The position numbers and the translations under genes are program-made. From JAPLYB01 sp964500015 (GTDB taxonomy: Archaea; Nanobdellota; Nanobdellia; Pacearchaeales; UBA284), in assembly GCA_964500015.1 (NCBI GenBank), contig CAZCMN010000026.1, positions 1 to 11,654 of the forward strand: a DNA stretch of 11,654 nucleotides. The letters are read 5' to 3'. Within the stretch, counting starts at the first letter, position 1; the number at the start of each line of letters is the position of its first letter. This document shows, piece by piece, positions 6,381-11,654 of the stretch. The notes beneath the pieces were generated by a model that worked only from the letters and a program-made list of their open reading frames with translations, searched no databases and was not told where the DNA came from.

Positions 6381-6414
6381 TTCAACAACCTTTAGAGGCT
6401 CATTATTGGGGTCT

Positions 6415-6531
6415 TTACCCTCCTTTGCTCAAAAGCAAAAAAATGTTAATCCATTTCTGCTTTCTCGCCTTTCTGTTTAATTTTTCTATTTCTATTTCAA
6501 GAACTCTCATCTTCTTGTCAGGATTTTTCAT
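6415..6531 (-). CDS. 38-aa ORF overlapping the integrase stop codon
   Basis: ATG at 6531-6529 overlaps the integrase TGA (6530-6528) as ATGA, a classic coupling arrangement. The 38-aa product is basic and helical (KMRVLEIEIEKLNRKARKQK), followed by a short hydrophobic stretch (WINIFLLL) and the end SKGG. It stops at 6417-6415, where a +1 shift would continue through KDPNNEPLKVVE into the 346-aa membrane protein, giving a product of about 396 aa. It may therefore be an independent small membrane peptide or the true N-terminus of the next gene. I do not recognise a family. Confidence 0.5.
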   Translation of the reverse strand: MKNPDKKMRVLEIEIEKLNRKARKQKWINIFLLLSKGG

Positions 6532-7703
6532 CTTGCTTCTAGCTCCTGATTCGCTTTCATTTGTGTGTAAAGTCTGGCGGTTAATTGGGCAATCTCTGCA
6601 ATCTGGATTTTCATTAATTCATTATCTTCTTTTAACATTTGATTTTGCTTTTCTGCATGATCAATTCTTTTTTCTAATTCTATTTTAGTAACATCAACCA
6701 ACAGGTCTTCTTCATTGATTGTGTCTCTCATTCCAAGCATTTCTGAATAATAATGGATCTTATCTGATTTTTTCCAGCCAAAACGGTATTTTAATGCGGA
6801 TTCGCTTTTGTACCTTGGAAGCCAATAGCAGCAGGAAATATGCCTGAAGTCATACATTGTTAATTGAGAGTATTTCTGCCCTGCCTGGCTTTTTTCATCG
6901 CCAAAAACCCGCTTTGCGAGCCTTTTAAGGTATTTATTTGTGGCAGCTGGGGAGATTGTAAATAAGTAATCTTCTTTGCCTAGTTCTTTATTTTTTACAT
7001 AGTCTCTGATTAAATCGGAGCAAATCATTAATTTTATCCTTCTGCCGAATGTTTTGCTTATTTCTTCTCTTATTATCAGTTCTTTGAAATCATTGAAAAA
7101 ATCACAGACTCTAATATTCATTAATTCAGTTGGAGCCCTTATTCCAGTATCAAACAAAAACCAGATTAAAACCTTGTATTCATGCTTTGCCTCTTTGCAG
7201 AGCATCTTAACCTGATCCTCTGTCAAATAAACCCATTCTGGCTTATCTCCTGATGTGTCGAGGTCTGCGGTTATGTCTCTTAGTTCAATTCCCTCTTTTC
7301 GGTTAACCTTTATCCACCAGTGCCAGAAGGCCTTGAAGTCTTTAACAAAATGTTTTGGAGATCTGTAGTCTTTTCCATCACATCTTTTTATGATGCCATT
7401 TCTCATGTCTACAAAAAAGCCGAAAAGCTGGGTTTCTGTTATGTCTGTTATTTTATCCAGGTTAAATCTTTGTTTGAATAGTTTTGACAGGGCGATTAAT
7501 CTTTGCTTTAGAACATTAAGGCGAATGTAACTTCTTGAGCCTTTTTTGGATGTTGCGCAGATATTTAACCCAGATTCCATATCATTTAGGAATCTTAAGG
7601 TTATGTCAGAATTCTCCTTTGTTATTTCAGGGATGACCGAGTGGTGTTTTTCTTTCCATTTAAGGTATTTTTCCTTGTTTTTGAACGGATCAATTTTTAC
7701 CAT
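6528..7703 (-). CDS. Archaeal tyrosine recombinase (integrase)
   Basis: This is the element's integrase. Numbering from the upstream GTG at 7763, the N-terminal SAM-like core-binding domain spans about 48-155. The catalytic domain contains R209 (TGIRAPTEL), K237 (EISKTFG), the box-II Y304-x2-R307-H308 (MYDFRH), W330 at the usual His position and the nucleophile Tyr at 338 or 339 (IHYYSEM). A coiled-coil tail follows (about 358-408). All core residues are present, so it should be active. ATG 7703 is preferred over GTG 7763 because a TATA box at 7734-7741 lies between them; the protein is then 391 aa. It would recombine the 14-nt tRNA core. Its DNA looks less AT-rich than the cargo genes. Confidence 0.9.
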   Translation of the reverse strand: MVKIDPFKNKEKYLKWKEKHHSVIPEITKENSDITLRFLNDMESGLNICATSKKGSRSYIRLNVLKQRLIALSKLFKQRFNLDKITDITETQLFGFFVDMRNGIIKRCDGKDYRSPKHFVKDFKAFWHWWIKVNRKEGIELRDITADLDTSGDKPEWVYLTEDQVKMLCKEAKHEYKVLIWFLFDTGIRAPTELMNIRVCDFFNDFKELIIREEISKTFGRRIKLMICSDLIRDYVKNKELGKEDYLFTISPAATNKYLKRLAKRVFGDEKSQAGQKYSQLTMYDFRHISCCYWLPRYKSESALKYRFGWKKSDKIHYYSEMLGMRDTINEEDLLVDVTKIELEKRIDHAEKQNQMLKEDNELMKIQIAEIAQLTARLYTQMKANQELEAR

Positions 7704-7733
7704 CTTCAGTGTCTGGTGTGTCCATCTGGAGGA

Positions 7734-7741
7734 TATATAAA
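7734..7741 (-). promoter_or_regulatory. TATA box of the integrase gene
   Basis: Read leftward this is TTTATATA, centred about 34 nt from ATG 7703. That predicts a leader of about 7 nt and argues against the GTG at 7763. Confidence 0.5.
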
Positions 7742-7791
7742 TCTTGTCGTTGGGAATTGTCACAGGGGGGTGACTTTAGGAAGTGTATTTC

Positions 7792-8709
7792 TTAAGATAG
7801 TTTCTCAGAATTCTCTTGAAGAGAGCGAGTTAGATATTTTTTAATTCGCATTTCATGTATTTCATTAAACATTTTTGAGGGATCATAAAGGATCAATCTT
7901 TTTTCTTTATTAAATAGGTCATTGAATAATTTAGTTAATACTCCAAGAGGAGGACATATCTTTTCTCCTAACTCTAATGAATAAATTAAGTCTTCGCGAA
8001 TCATAAGTTTATCATCGTAATTTTTTGCTAAATCTTTAGATAATAAGTTTATCTCTCTAGTCGTGTTAGTCAGATTATTTGATTTATTTTTTAGATTATT
8101 ATGTTCTTCGGATAATTTATAATAATAATCAGAAGAGAGGATTTCTTCTAGTATCTCTATATCTCTATTTTCAAAGGAATACTTTAATTGTGGTGATAAA
8201 ACTTTGGAGAACTTTATTTTATTTATAAAATCAGATAAAGGGAATGCAATTGCCTCTTTAAAATAGTTTTTTATTTTACCTATATCTATCCTAGAAATCG
8301 CTACCCCTCCAAGAGATAGATTTCTTTTTGAGCAATAAAAAATTGCACCTAAATCATAAGATAAAGAATCTACAAAATTTAATATCTCTTGGTTAGATGC
8401 GTCCTTGGAGTTAATTAGGCTATTCAATAGATATTTCTTTATTACGTTGGTGATAAAAAATTCTTCTGAAGAATCAACTAATTTTATTCTTTTAGTAATA
8501 TTTATTGGCAATTCCTTTTCAAATAGTCTATAATTAGACTTAGCTAGGATAATTTTGCTTGCTCCACCTTGAATTAGTGAATTAAAAAAAATTGTTTTAG
8601 GGGTGGTAGAAGTTTGATTATTACCTGGTTCATCCAAATCAGATATGACTGAGGACATGCCCGTTATGAAAGCATGATGGAAGAGAGGGATATAAACTTT
8701 ATTTAACAT
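7792..8709 (-). CDS. Unknown protein, 305 aa
   Basis: I do not recognise this protein. It is cytoplasmic, with no signal peptide or long hydrophobic helix, and unusually rich in Asn, Ser, Ile and Lys. The N-terminus (KVYIPLFHHAFITGMSS) and a Gly/Ser-containing segment (FFNSLIQGGASKIILAK, about 41-57) look globular. The region of about 200-240 (EEHNNLKNKSNN, REINLLSKDLAKNYD) looks coiled-coil, and the end is basic. No catalytic motif stands out. ATG 8709 is chosen over the in-frame TTG 8712 because a TATA box lies 25-26 nt upstream of it. The gene is divergent from the protease gene about 200 bp away, which suggests a shared system, and it lies upstream of the integrase on the same strand. Confidence 0.7.
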   Translation of the reverse strand: MLNKVYIPLFHHAFITGMSSVISDLDEPGNNQTSTTPKTIFFNSLIQGGASKIILAKSNYRLFEKELPINITKRIKLVDSSEEFFITNVIKKYLLNSLINSKDASNQEILNFVDSLSYDLGAIFYCSKRNLSLGGVAISRIDIGKIKNYFKEAIAFPLSDFINKIKFSKVLSPQLKYSFENRDIEILEEILSSDYYYKLSEEHNNLKNKSNNLTNTTREINLLSKDLAKNYDDKLMIREDLIYSLELGEKICPPLGVLTKLFNDLFNKEKRLILYDPSKMFNEIHEMRIKKYLTRSLQENSEKLS

Positions 8710-8730
8710 CAATAATTATTATTTTTAAGA

Positions 8731-8738
8731 TATTTATA
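8731..8738 (-). promoter_or_regulatory. TATA box of the 305-aa gene
   Basis: Read leftward this is TATAAATA, centred 25-26 nt from ATG 8709. It supports a leaderless transcript and fixes the start codon. Confidence 0.6.
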
Positions 8739-8886
8739 CTTTCCGCACGGTAGTCATAATAAAAATACCCCTTTCTCATTTTCTTGACAAAATCGCCTCT
8801 AGCCCTCTTCAAGCTTTAATTTTCGGGCAGATTTTCCAAAACATTATATATTCTTACCATTTTTCGTGCAAGTCCTGAGGAAGGTT

Positions 8887-8894
8887 TTTATAAT
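8887..8894 (+). promoter_or_regulatory. TATA box of the protease gene
   Basis: TTTATAAT is centred about 24 nt upstream of ATG 8914. The intervening stretch 8739-8886, between the divergent promoters, shows no supported gene. Confidence 0.5.
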
Positions 8895-8913
8895 ACCATA
8901 ATATTAAAATATC

Positions 8914-9699
8914 ATGGTGGATAAATTATCAGAGGGGTTTTCAATGCCCATCTCTACAAAAGAGTTACTTGATTCTGTAGGTAGTGAAGGTAAGAAGGCG
9001 GTCTCCTCTGTTTTTAAGATTATTTGTAAAGACACAAATTCCAAAGGAACGGGTTTTCTAATAAAAGAAGGAGTTATTTTAACCAATGAACATGTGGTCC
9101 GAGGAAGTAACAAACAAAATATTATCGCAGTGTCAAGTTTAAATAAAGAAATAAAGTTTGATAAAATAATTTTAGATACGGTTCGAGATCTAGCAGTACT
9201 ATTTCCACAAGAAGAAATGGAGGGAGGATTAGAGATACTTGAAGACTTGGATATCGAGCCAGGGGTTATGGTTTGTACTTGGGGATTCCCCCTAAACTAT
9301 AATGGTCCCGCTCCTCTTTTATCTACTGGCTTTCTTGCTGGGTTCTCTGAAAGATTAGGGGTTAAAAGACTGGTTATAAATGGGGCTTTTAATAATGGGA
9401 ACTCGGGTGGGCCCCTCTTAAAGGCGAATGACAGCAAGGTGTTGGGTGTTGTGGTTGCTAAGCATCTGCCCCTCATTACCCCATTTATTGCGAGTGCTAT
9501 AGAGGCTCTTTCTAAAAACACTAGCGGTGTCGTATTTACTTGGCGAGACAATAATGGAAATACTAAACAGTTTGTAGAATCTCAAATAGTTGCAGAAATA
9601 TTAGGGTATTATCATCATATGTCTCAGGTTGTAATTGGAGAAGCAATAGAATCTAAAGAGTTAATAAAGTTTCTAAAAGACAACGGCTTAATAAAGTAA
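8914..9699 (+). CDS. Cytoplasmic trypsin-like serine protease
   Basis: The 261-aa product has the full S1/HtrA-type triad: H60 in LTNEHVV, D92 in RDLAVL and S164 in NGNSGGPLL, with the early GTGF strand (45-48). There is no signal peptide, membrane helix or PDZ domain, so it should act inside the cell, unlike typical DegP/HtrA proteins. Residues 195-261 form an extra helical tail. Intracellular trypsin-like proteases are recurrent effectors in prokaryotic defence systems, where a sensor activates cleavage of a partner; that role is inferred here. ATG 8914 fits a leaderless start. ATG 8944, with GAGGGG about 9 nt before it, is an alternative that removes 10 residues. It ends 3 bp from the convergent YkgJ-like gene. 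Confidence 0.85.
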   Translation: MVDKLSEGFSMPISTKELLDSVGSEGKKAVSSVFKIICKDTNSKGTGFLIKEGVILTNEHVVRGSNKQNIIAVSSLNKEIKFDKIILDTVRDLAVLFPQEEMEGGLEILEDLDIEPGVMVCTWGFPLNYNGPAPLLSTGFLAGFSERLGVKRLVINGAFNNGNSGGPLLKANDSKVLGVVVAKHLPLITPFIASAIEALSKNTSGVVFTWRDNNGNTKQFVESQIVAEILGYYHHMSQVVIGEAIESKELIKFLKDNGLIK

Positions 9700-9702
9700 C
9701 TT

Positions 9703-10407
9703 TCATTCTTCAATTTGATTGATTAATTTATCAAAACGAGTCTGATCTTTAAGCATCTCAATGAATTTAATTTGTCCTAGTTCATCAACTAGTCCTTTCT
9801 TTAACAACAGTTCAGTGAAAGGAACAACTTTATACTTATGAATATCAAACTTGCTTATTCTCCTTAACTTTATTTTACTATTTTGAGACATTTCCTTTAT
9901 TTGTTTGGATATAAAACTGTCTAGGGCATTAGATTTAAAACAAGAATTATAGCAGGAGCCATAAGTCTCTCTTAATACTTTTTGGATCTCGCTTGTTTTC
10001 TTTTGGATTACTTCTCCTTCCTTTAGTCCTAATAAATCTACAAGAAATTTTTTATTATCAAAATTTTCACAATGGGTAAAGCAACTCGGGTCAAATTTGT
10101 GGTTAGGTGCAAAGGATGGAGTGAAAAACATGGGAAATTTTCTGCAGACTAATGGTCTATTTTCATAAATTGCACATTTATTTTCTATTAAAAATGGGCA
10201 AGGTTCATTATACATCCCGAACATAGAGGCAAATGCAATATTTGTTTTTTTATCTAATAATGCCTCAAATGGTTTTATATTTAATGTGATACTTCTTGCT
10301 TCCGCTAATTTGGATAATTCTGGAACTTCCCATTCATATAATGGCAAAAAACCGCGCCCAAAACTCTTACAACATTTACCACAACTTTTGCATTCGAACT
10401 TTACCAT
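9703..10407 (-). CDS. YkgJ-family CxxCxxCC metal-binding protein
   Basis: The 234-aa protein contains the family signature: C6, C9, C12 and C13 (CKSCGKCC), then C70 (PCPFL), C78 (NKCAIYENRPLVC) and C88 before RKFP. This family binds a metal, suggested to be an iron-sulfur cluster or zinc, and has no firmly established reaction. Additional Cys residues at 109, 113, 153 and 157 could form a second site. The C-terminal 70 residues are helical and family-unspecific. Its ATG follows the stop codon of the upstream membrane-protein gene after one base (TAGCATG), so the two are translated from one message. It converges with the protease gene. A role in sensing redox state or metals for the neighbouring genes is speculation. 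Confidence 0.85.
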   Translation of the reverse strand: MVKFECKSCGKCCKSFGRGFLPLYEWEVPELSKLAEARSITLNIKPFEALLDKKTNIAFASMFGMYNEPCPFLIENKCAIYENRPLVCRKFPMFFTPSFAPNHKFDPSCFTHCENFDNKKFLVDLLGLKEGEVIQKKTSEIQKVLRETYGSCYNSCFKSNALDSFISKQIKEMSQNSKIKLRRISKFDIHKYKVVPFTELLLKKGLVDELGQIKFIEMLKDQTRFDKLINQIEE

Positions 10408-10408
10408 G

Positions 10409-11521
10409 CTATTTAAATAAATTTAATTCTTTGACAATTTCCACATATTCCTTTTTCTCTTTTAAAATAATATCCACAGTATCTTTAACGTCTTCTTGGT
10501 TAAGATACTCTTTTAGAATAGTCGTCAAATTTAATTCTGTCAGATTAGAAATTTCTAAAAACTTGGTGATATTGAGTTTTTTTGTAATTTCTAATTCATT
10601 TTTTATCAATACATCTCTCGTCTTTTCTGGAAGATTATAACATAAAAAACTGATAGTTAGTTTATCTAATATTTGTTCTGCCTTTATTTTATCTTTTATA
10701 AGTTGTCCAATTTTGCTTTTTTCGTTATGGCTTGCTAAAAGTCCCTTAAAATCTTCGGAGAAATAGTCCAGATGTTTATCTGAATTTTTTAGTCGTTTAT
10801 AAAAGATGGTTGTTTCTCCTTCTTCTATATCAAATATGCATAGGTTACAATGAAATCCCCTACCATCTTTCCATTTATCATACTTACTAAACCCTTTTTT
10901 AATTATAAAATCTTGTAGAAAATTCCAGCGAGTTATAAGCTCTCCCAGGATTATCTTCTTCAGTTCTTCTGATTTTCTCAATTTTGGGGGCAAATCCTCT
11001 TTTAGAATAATAAACACGTTCTCATTTTTATAGATTCTTTTAAACCCTAGATTATACAATATTTTTGGGACTATGGATATCTTTTCTTCCCCCATTGTTT
11101 GAAGGACTCCTTTTAAGTCTAAATTATTTCCTCCAAAGTTAGAAACGATAAACATTCCACGCTTCCTCATAGATTTAATAATTTTATATATCTCCTTAGT
11201 AGGAATAGCCCCGTTTTTTATTAAATTTGACAAAAGTCTCTGTCTTTTTTCTAATAAACCATCTTTTTTAATCTGATATTCCCTTACCTCTTTAACCCCC
11301 TTATTTATTTCTTTAGATTCTTTTATATTTTCGGTAAGAGCTTCTTGTATTTGTTTTTGATTTTTATCTTCAAAAACCCAATAAACAAATGTAAGCACTT
11401 GAATAATAGAAGAGGTAATAAATAGATAGTTGTTTAGCCATGGAATATTCAGTAAGTAAAATATAAGGGATACTATTAATGCGACAATTGAAGGTATTAA
11501 TATTTTGAGTGGCCTATCCAT
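10409..11521 (-). CDS. Two-helix membrane protein with cytoplasmic coiled coil and helical C-terminus
   Basis: The 370-aa product has two transmembrane helices (about 5-25 and 32-50) joined by a short loop, then a charged coiled coil (52-100). A segment that may be a winged-helix fold follows (KEIYKIIKSMRKRGMFIVSN, about 109-128, and a strand-like NENVFIILKEDL). Beyond that lies a soluble domain of about 190 residues containing GFHCNLCIFDIEEGETTIFY. I do not recognise the family. The topology, a membrane anchor with a large cytoplasmic part, resembles sensors or effectors of defence cassettes, but nothing in the sequence proves this. It is the first gene of an operon with the YkgJ-like protein. 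ATG 11521 is 26 nt from its TATA box, so the mRNA is leaderless. It ends the element, 79 bp before the right core. Confidence 0.7.
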   Translation of the reverse strand: MDRPLKILIPSIVALIVSLIFYLLNIPWLNNYLFITSSIIQVLTFVYWVFEDKNQKQIQEALTENIKESKEINKGVKEVREYQIKKDGLLEKRQRLLSNLIKNGAIPTKEIYKIIKSMRKRGMFIVSNFGGNNLDLKGVLQTMGEEKISIVPKILYNLGFKRIYKNENVFIILKEDLPPKLRKSEELKKIILGELITRWNFLQDFIIKKGFSKYDKWKDGRGFHCNLCIFDIEEGETTIFYKRLKNSDKHLDYFSEDFKGLLASHNEKSKIGQLIKDKIKAEQILDKLTISFLCYNLPEKTRDVLIKNELEITKKLNITKFLEISNLTELNLTTILKEYLNQEDVKDTVDIILKEKKEYVEIVKELNLFK

Positions 11522-11542
11522 CTTAGTTTTAGATAGAATAAG

Positions 11543-11551
11543 TATTTATAA
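11543..11551 (-). promoter_or_regulatory. TATA box of the membrane protein/YkgJ operon
   Basis: Read leftward this is TTATAAATA, centred 26 nt from ATG 11521, giving a leaderless transcript. It is inside the element, so the operon carries its own promoter. Confidence 0.6.
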
Positions 11552-11599
11552 TTACCTGGTTATCGACATCACACTAAAATGCCATCCTGGCTCCCTCAG

Positions 11600-11613
11600 C
11601 GGTCCGCGCATTT
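11600..11613 (+). repeat. Right attachment core (direct repeat of the tRNA 3' end)
   Basis: This is an exact copy of positions 14-27. The preceding bases (CTCCCTCAG) are not a T arm, so this is the element-borne copy rather than a second tRNA gene. Host DNA resumes at about 11614. TCAGCG (11596-11601) and CGCTGA (11621-11626) form an inverted repeat across the junction. Confidence 0.9.
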
Positions 11614-11654
11614 GCATTCTCGCTGATTTGTTGATTATATCTTGAGAAAGCGAA

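Larger units (their letters stand above)
14..11613. mobile_element. Integrative element in the 3' end of a tRNA gene
   Basis: An exact 14-nt direct repeat lies at both ends, at 14-27 and 11600-11613. The left copy is the end of a tRNA gene and the right copy is an isolated fragment. A complete tyrosine recombinase gene lies inside. Excision between the repeats would release a circle of about 11,586 bp. The integrase gene is not split by the attachment site, unlike SSV-type archaeal elements. Cargo consists of restriction-modification genes, a RelE-like/GHKL ATPase operon and a protease region. No replication, virion or conjugation machinery was recognised, so the mode of spread is unknown. 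Both boundaries follow directly from the repeat; the defence-island interpretation is inference. Confidence 0.85.

Noticed and set aside
7704..7763. GTG start adding 20 residues to the integrase
   Set aside because: A TATA box lies within this stretch and ATG 7703 is well placed; the extension cannot be fully excluded.
8816..8860. Leftward 14-codon ORF facing away from the protease promoter
   Set aside because: An ATG is found near the right distance from the symmetric TATA, but the frame closes after 14 codons.
11600..11613. Second tRNA gene at the right end
   Set aside because: Only the 14-nt core is present; the T loop and T stem upstream are missing.
1..11654. CRISPR array, insertion sequence or rRNA
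   Set aside because: No regularly spaced repeats, transposase motifs or rRNA segments were seen.

Overview
The window looks like an archaeal chromosome segment carrying one complete integrative element of about 11.6 kb. The DNA is AT-rich. Nearly every transcription unit starts about 24-28 nt downstream of a TTTATAAA-like TATA box with no leader. The tRNA gene at the left edge does not encode CCA, and the integrase and the small winged-helix protein are of archaeal types. A DPANN-like lineage (Woesearchaeota, Pacearchaeota and similar) is my best guess from the style of the proteins, but the sequence does not prove it.

Boundaries: positions 1-24 are the 3' end of a tRNA gene (T arm, acceptor strand, discriminator A). 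The 14-nt core CGGTCCGCGCATTT at 14-27 recurs exactly at 11600-11613, where no T arm precedes it. This is the signature of integration into a tRNA 3' end: the left copy keeps the intact tRNA gene, the right copy marks the other junction, and host DNA resumes at about 11614.

Layout: (1) 239-2549 holds a small winged-helix protein with a palindrome at its promoter, divergent from a two-gene operon of a RelE-like protein and a MORC-type GHKL ATPase. (2) 2578-5195 is a restriction-modification region. Two very small leftward genes (52 aa and 59 aa, the latter AbrB-like) lie divergent from a DpnII-type pair of adenine methyltransferases. A convergent PD-(D/E)XK nuclease follows. (3) 5340-7703 is the leftward integration module: a tyrosine recombinase, a 38-aa ORF coupled by ATGA overlap, and a membrane-anchored protein with a nuclease-like, replication-relaxation-like C-terminal domain. 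(4) 7792-11521 is a second cargo region: an unrecognised 305-aa protein divergent from a cytoplasmic trypsin-like protease, then a leftward operon of a two-helix membrane protein and a YkgJ-type CxxCxxCC protein.

No replication initiator, helicase, capsid, portal or conjugation ATPase is visible, so the element appears to be mainly an integrase plus defence-like cargo. The most interesting candidates for undescribed biology are the RelE-like/GHKL operon without a conventional antitoxin, the DpnII-type methylase pair with an unrelated nuclease and hidden small genes, and the protease-centred right cargo.
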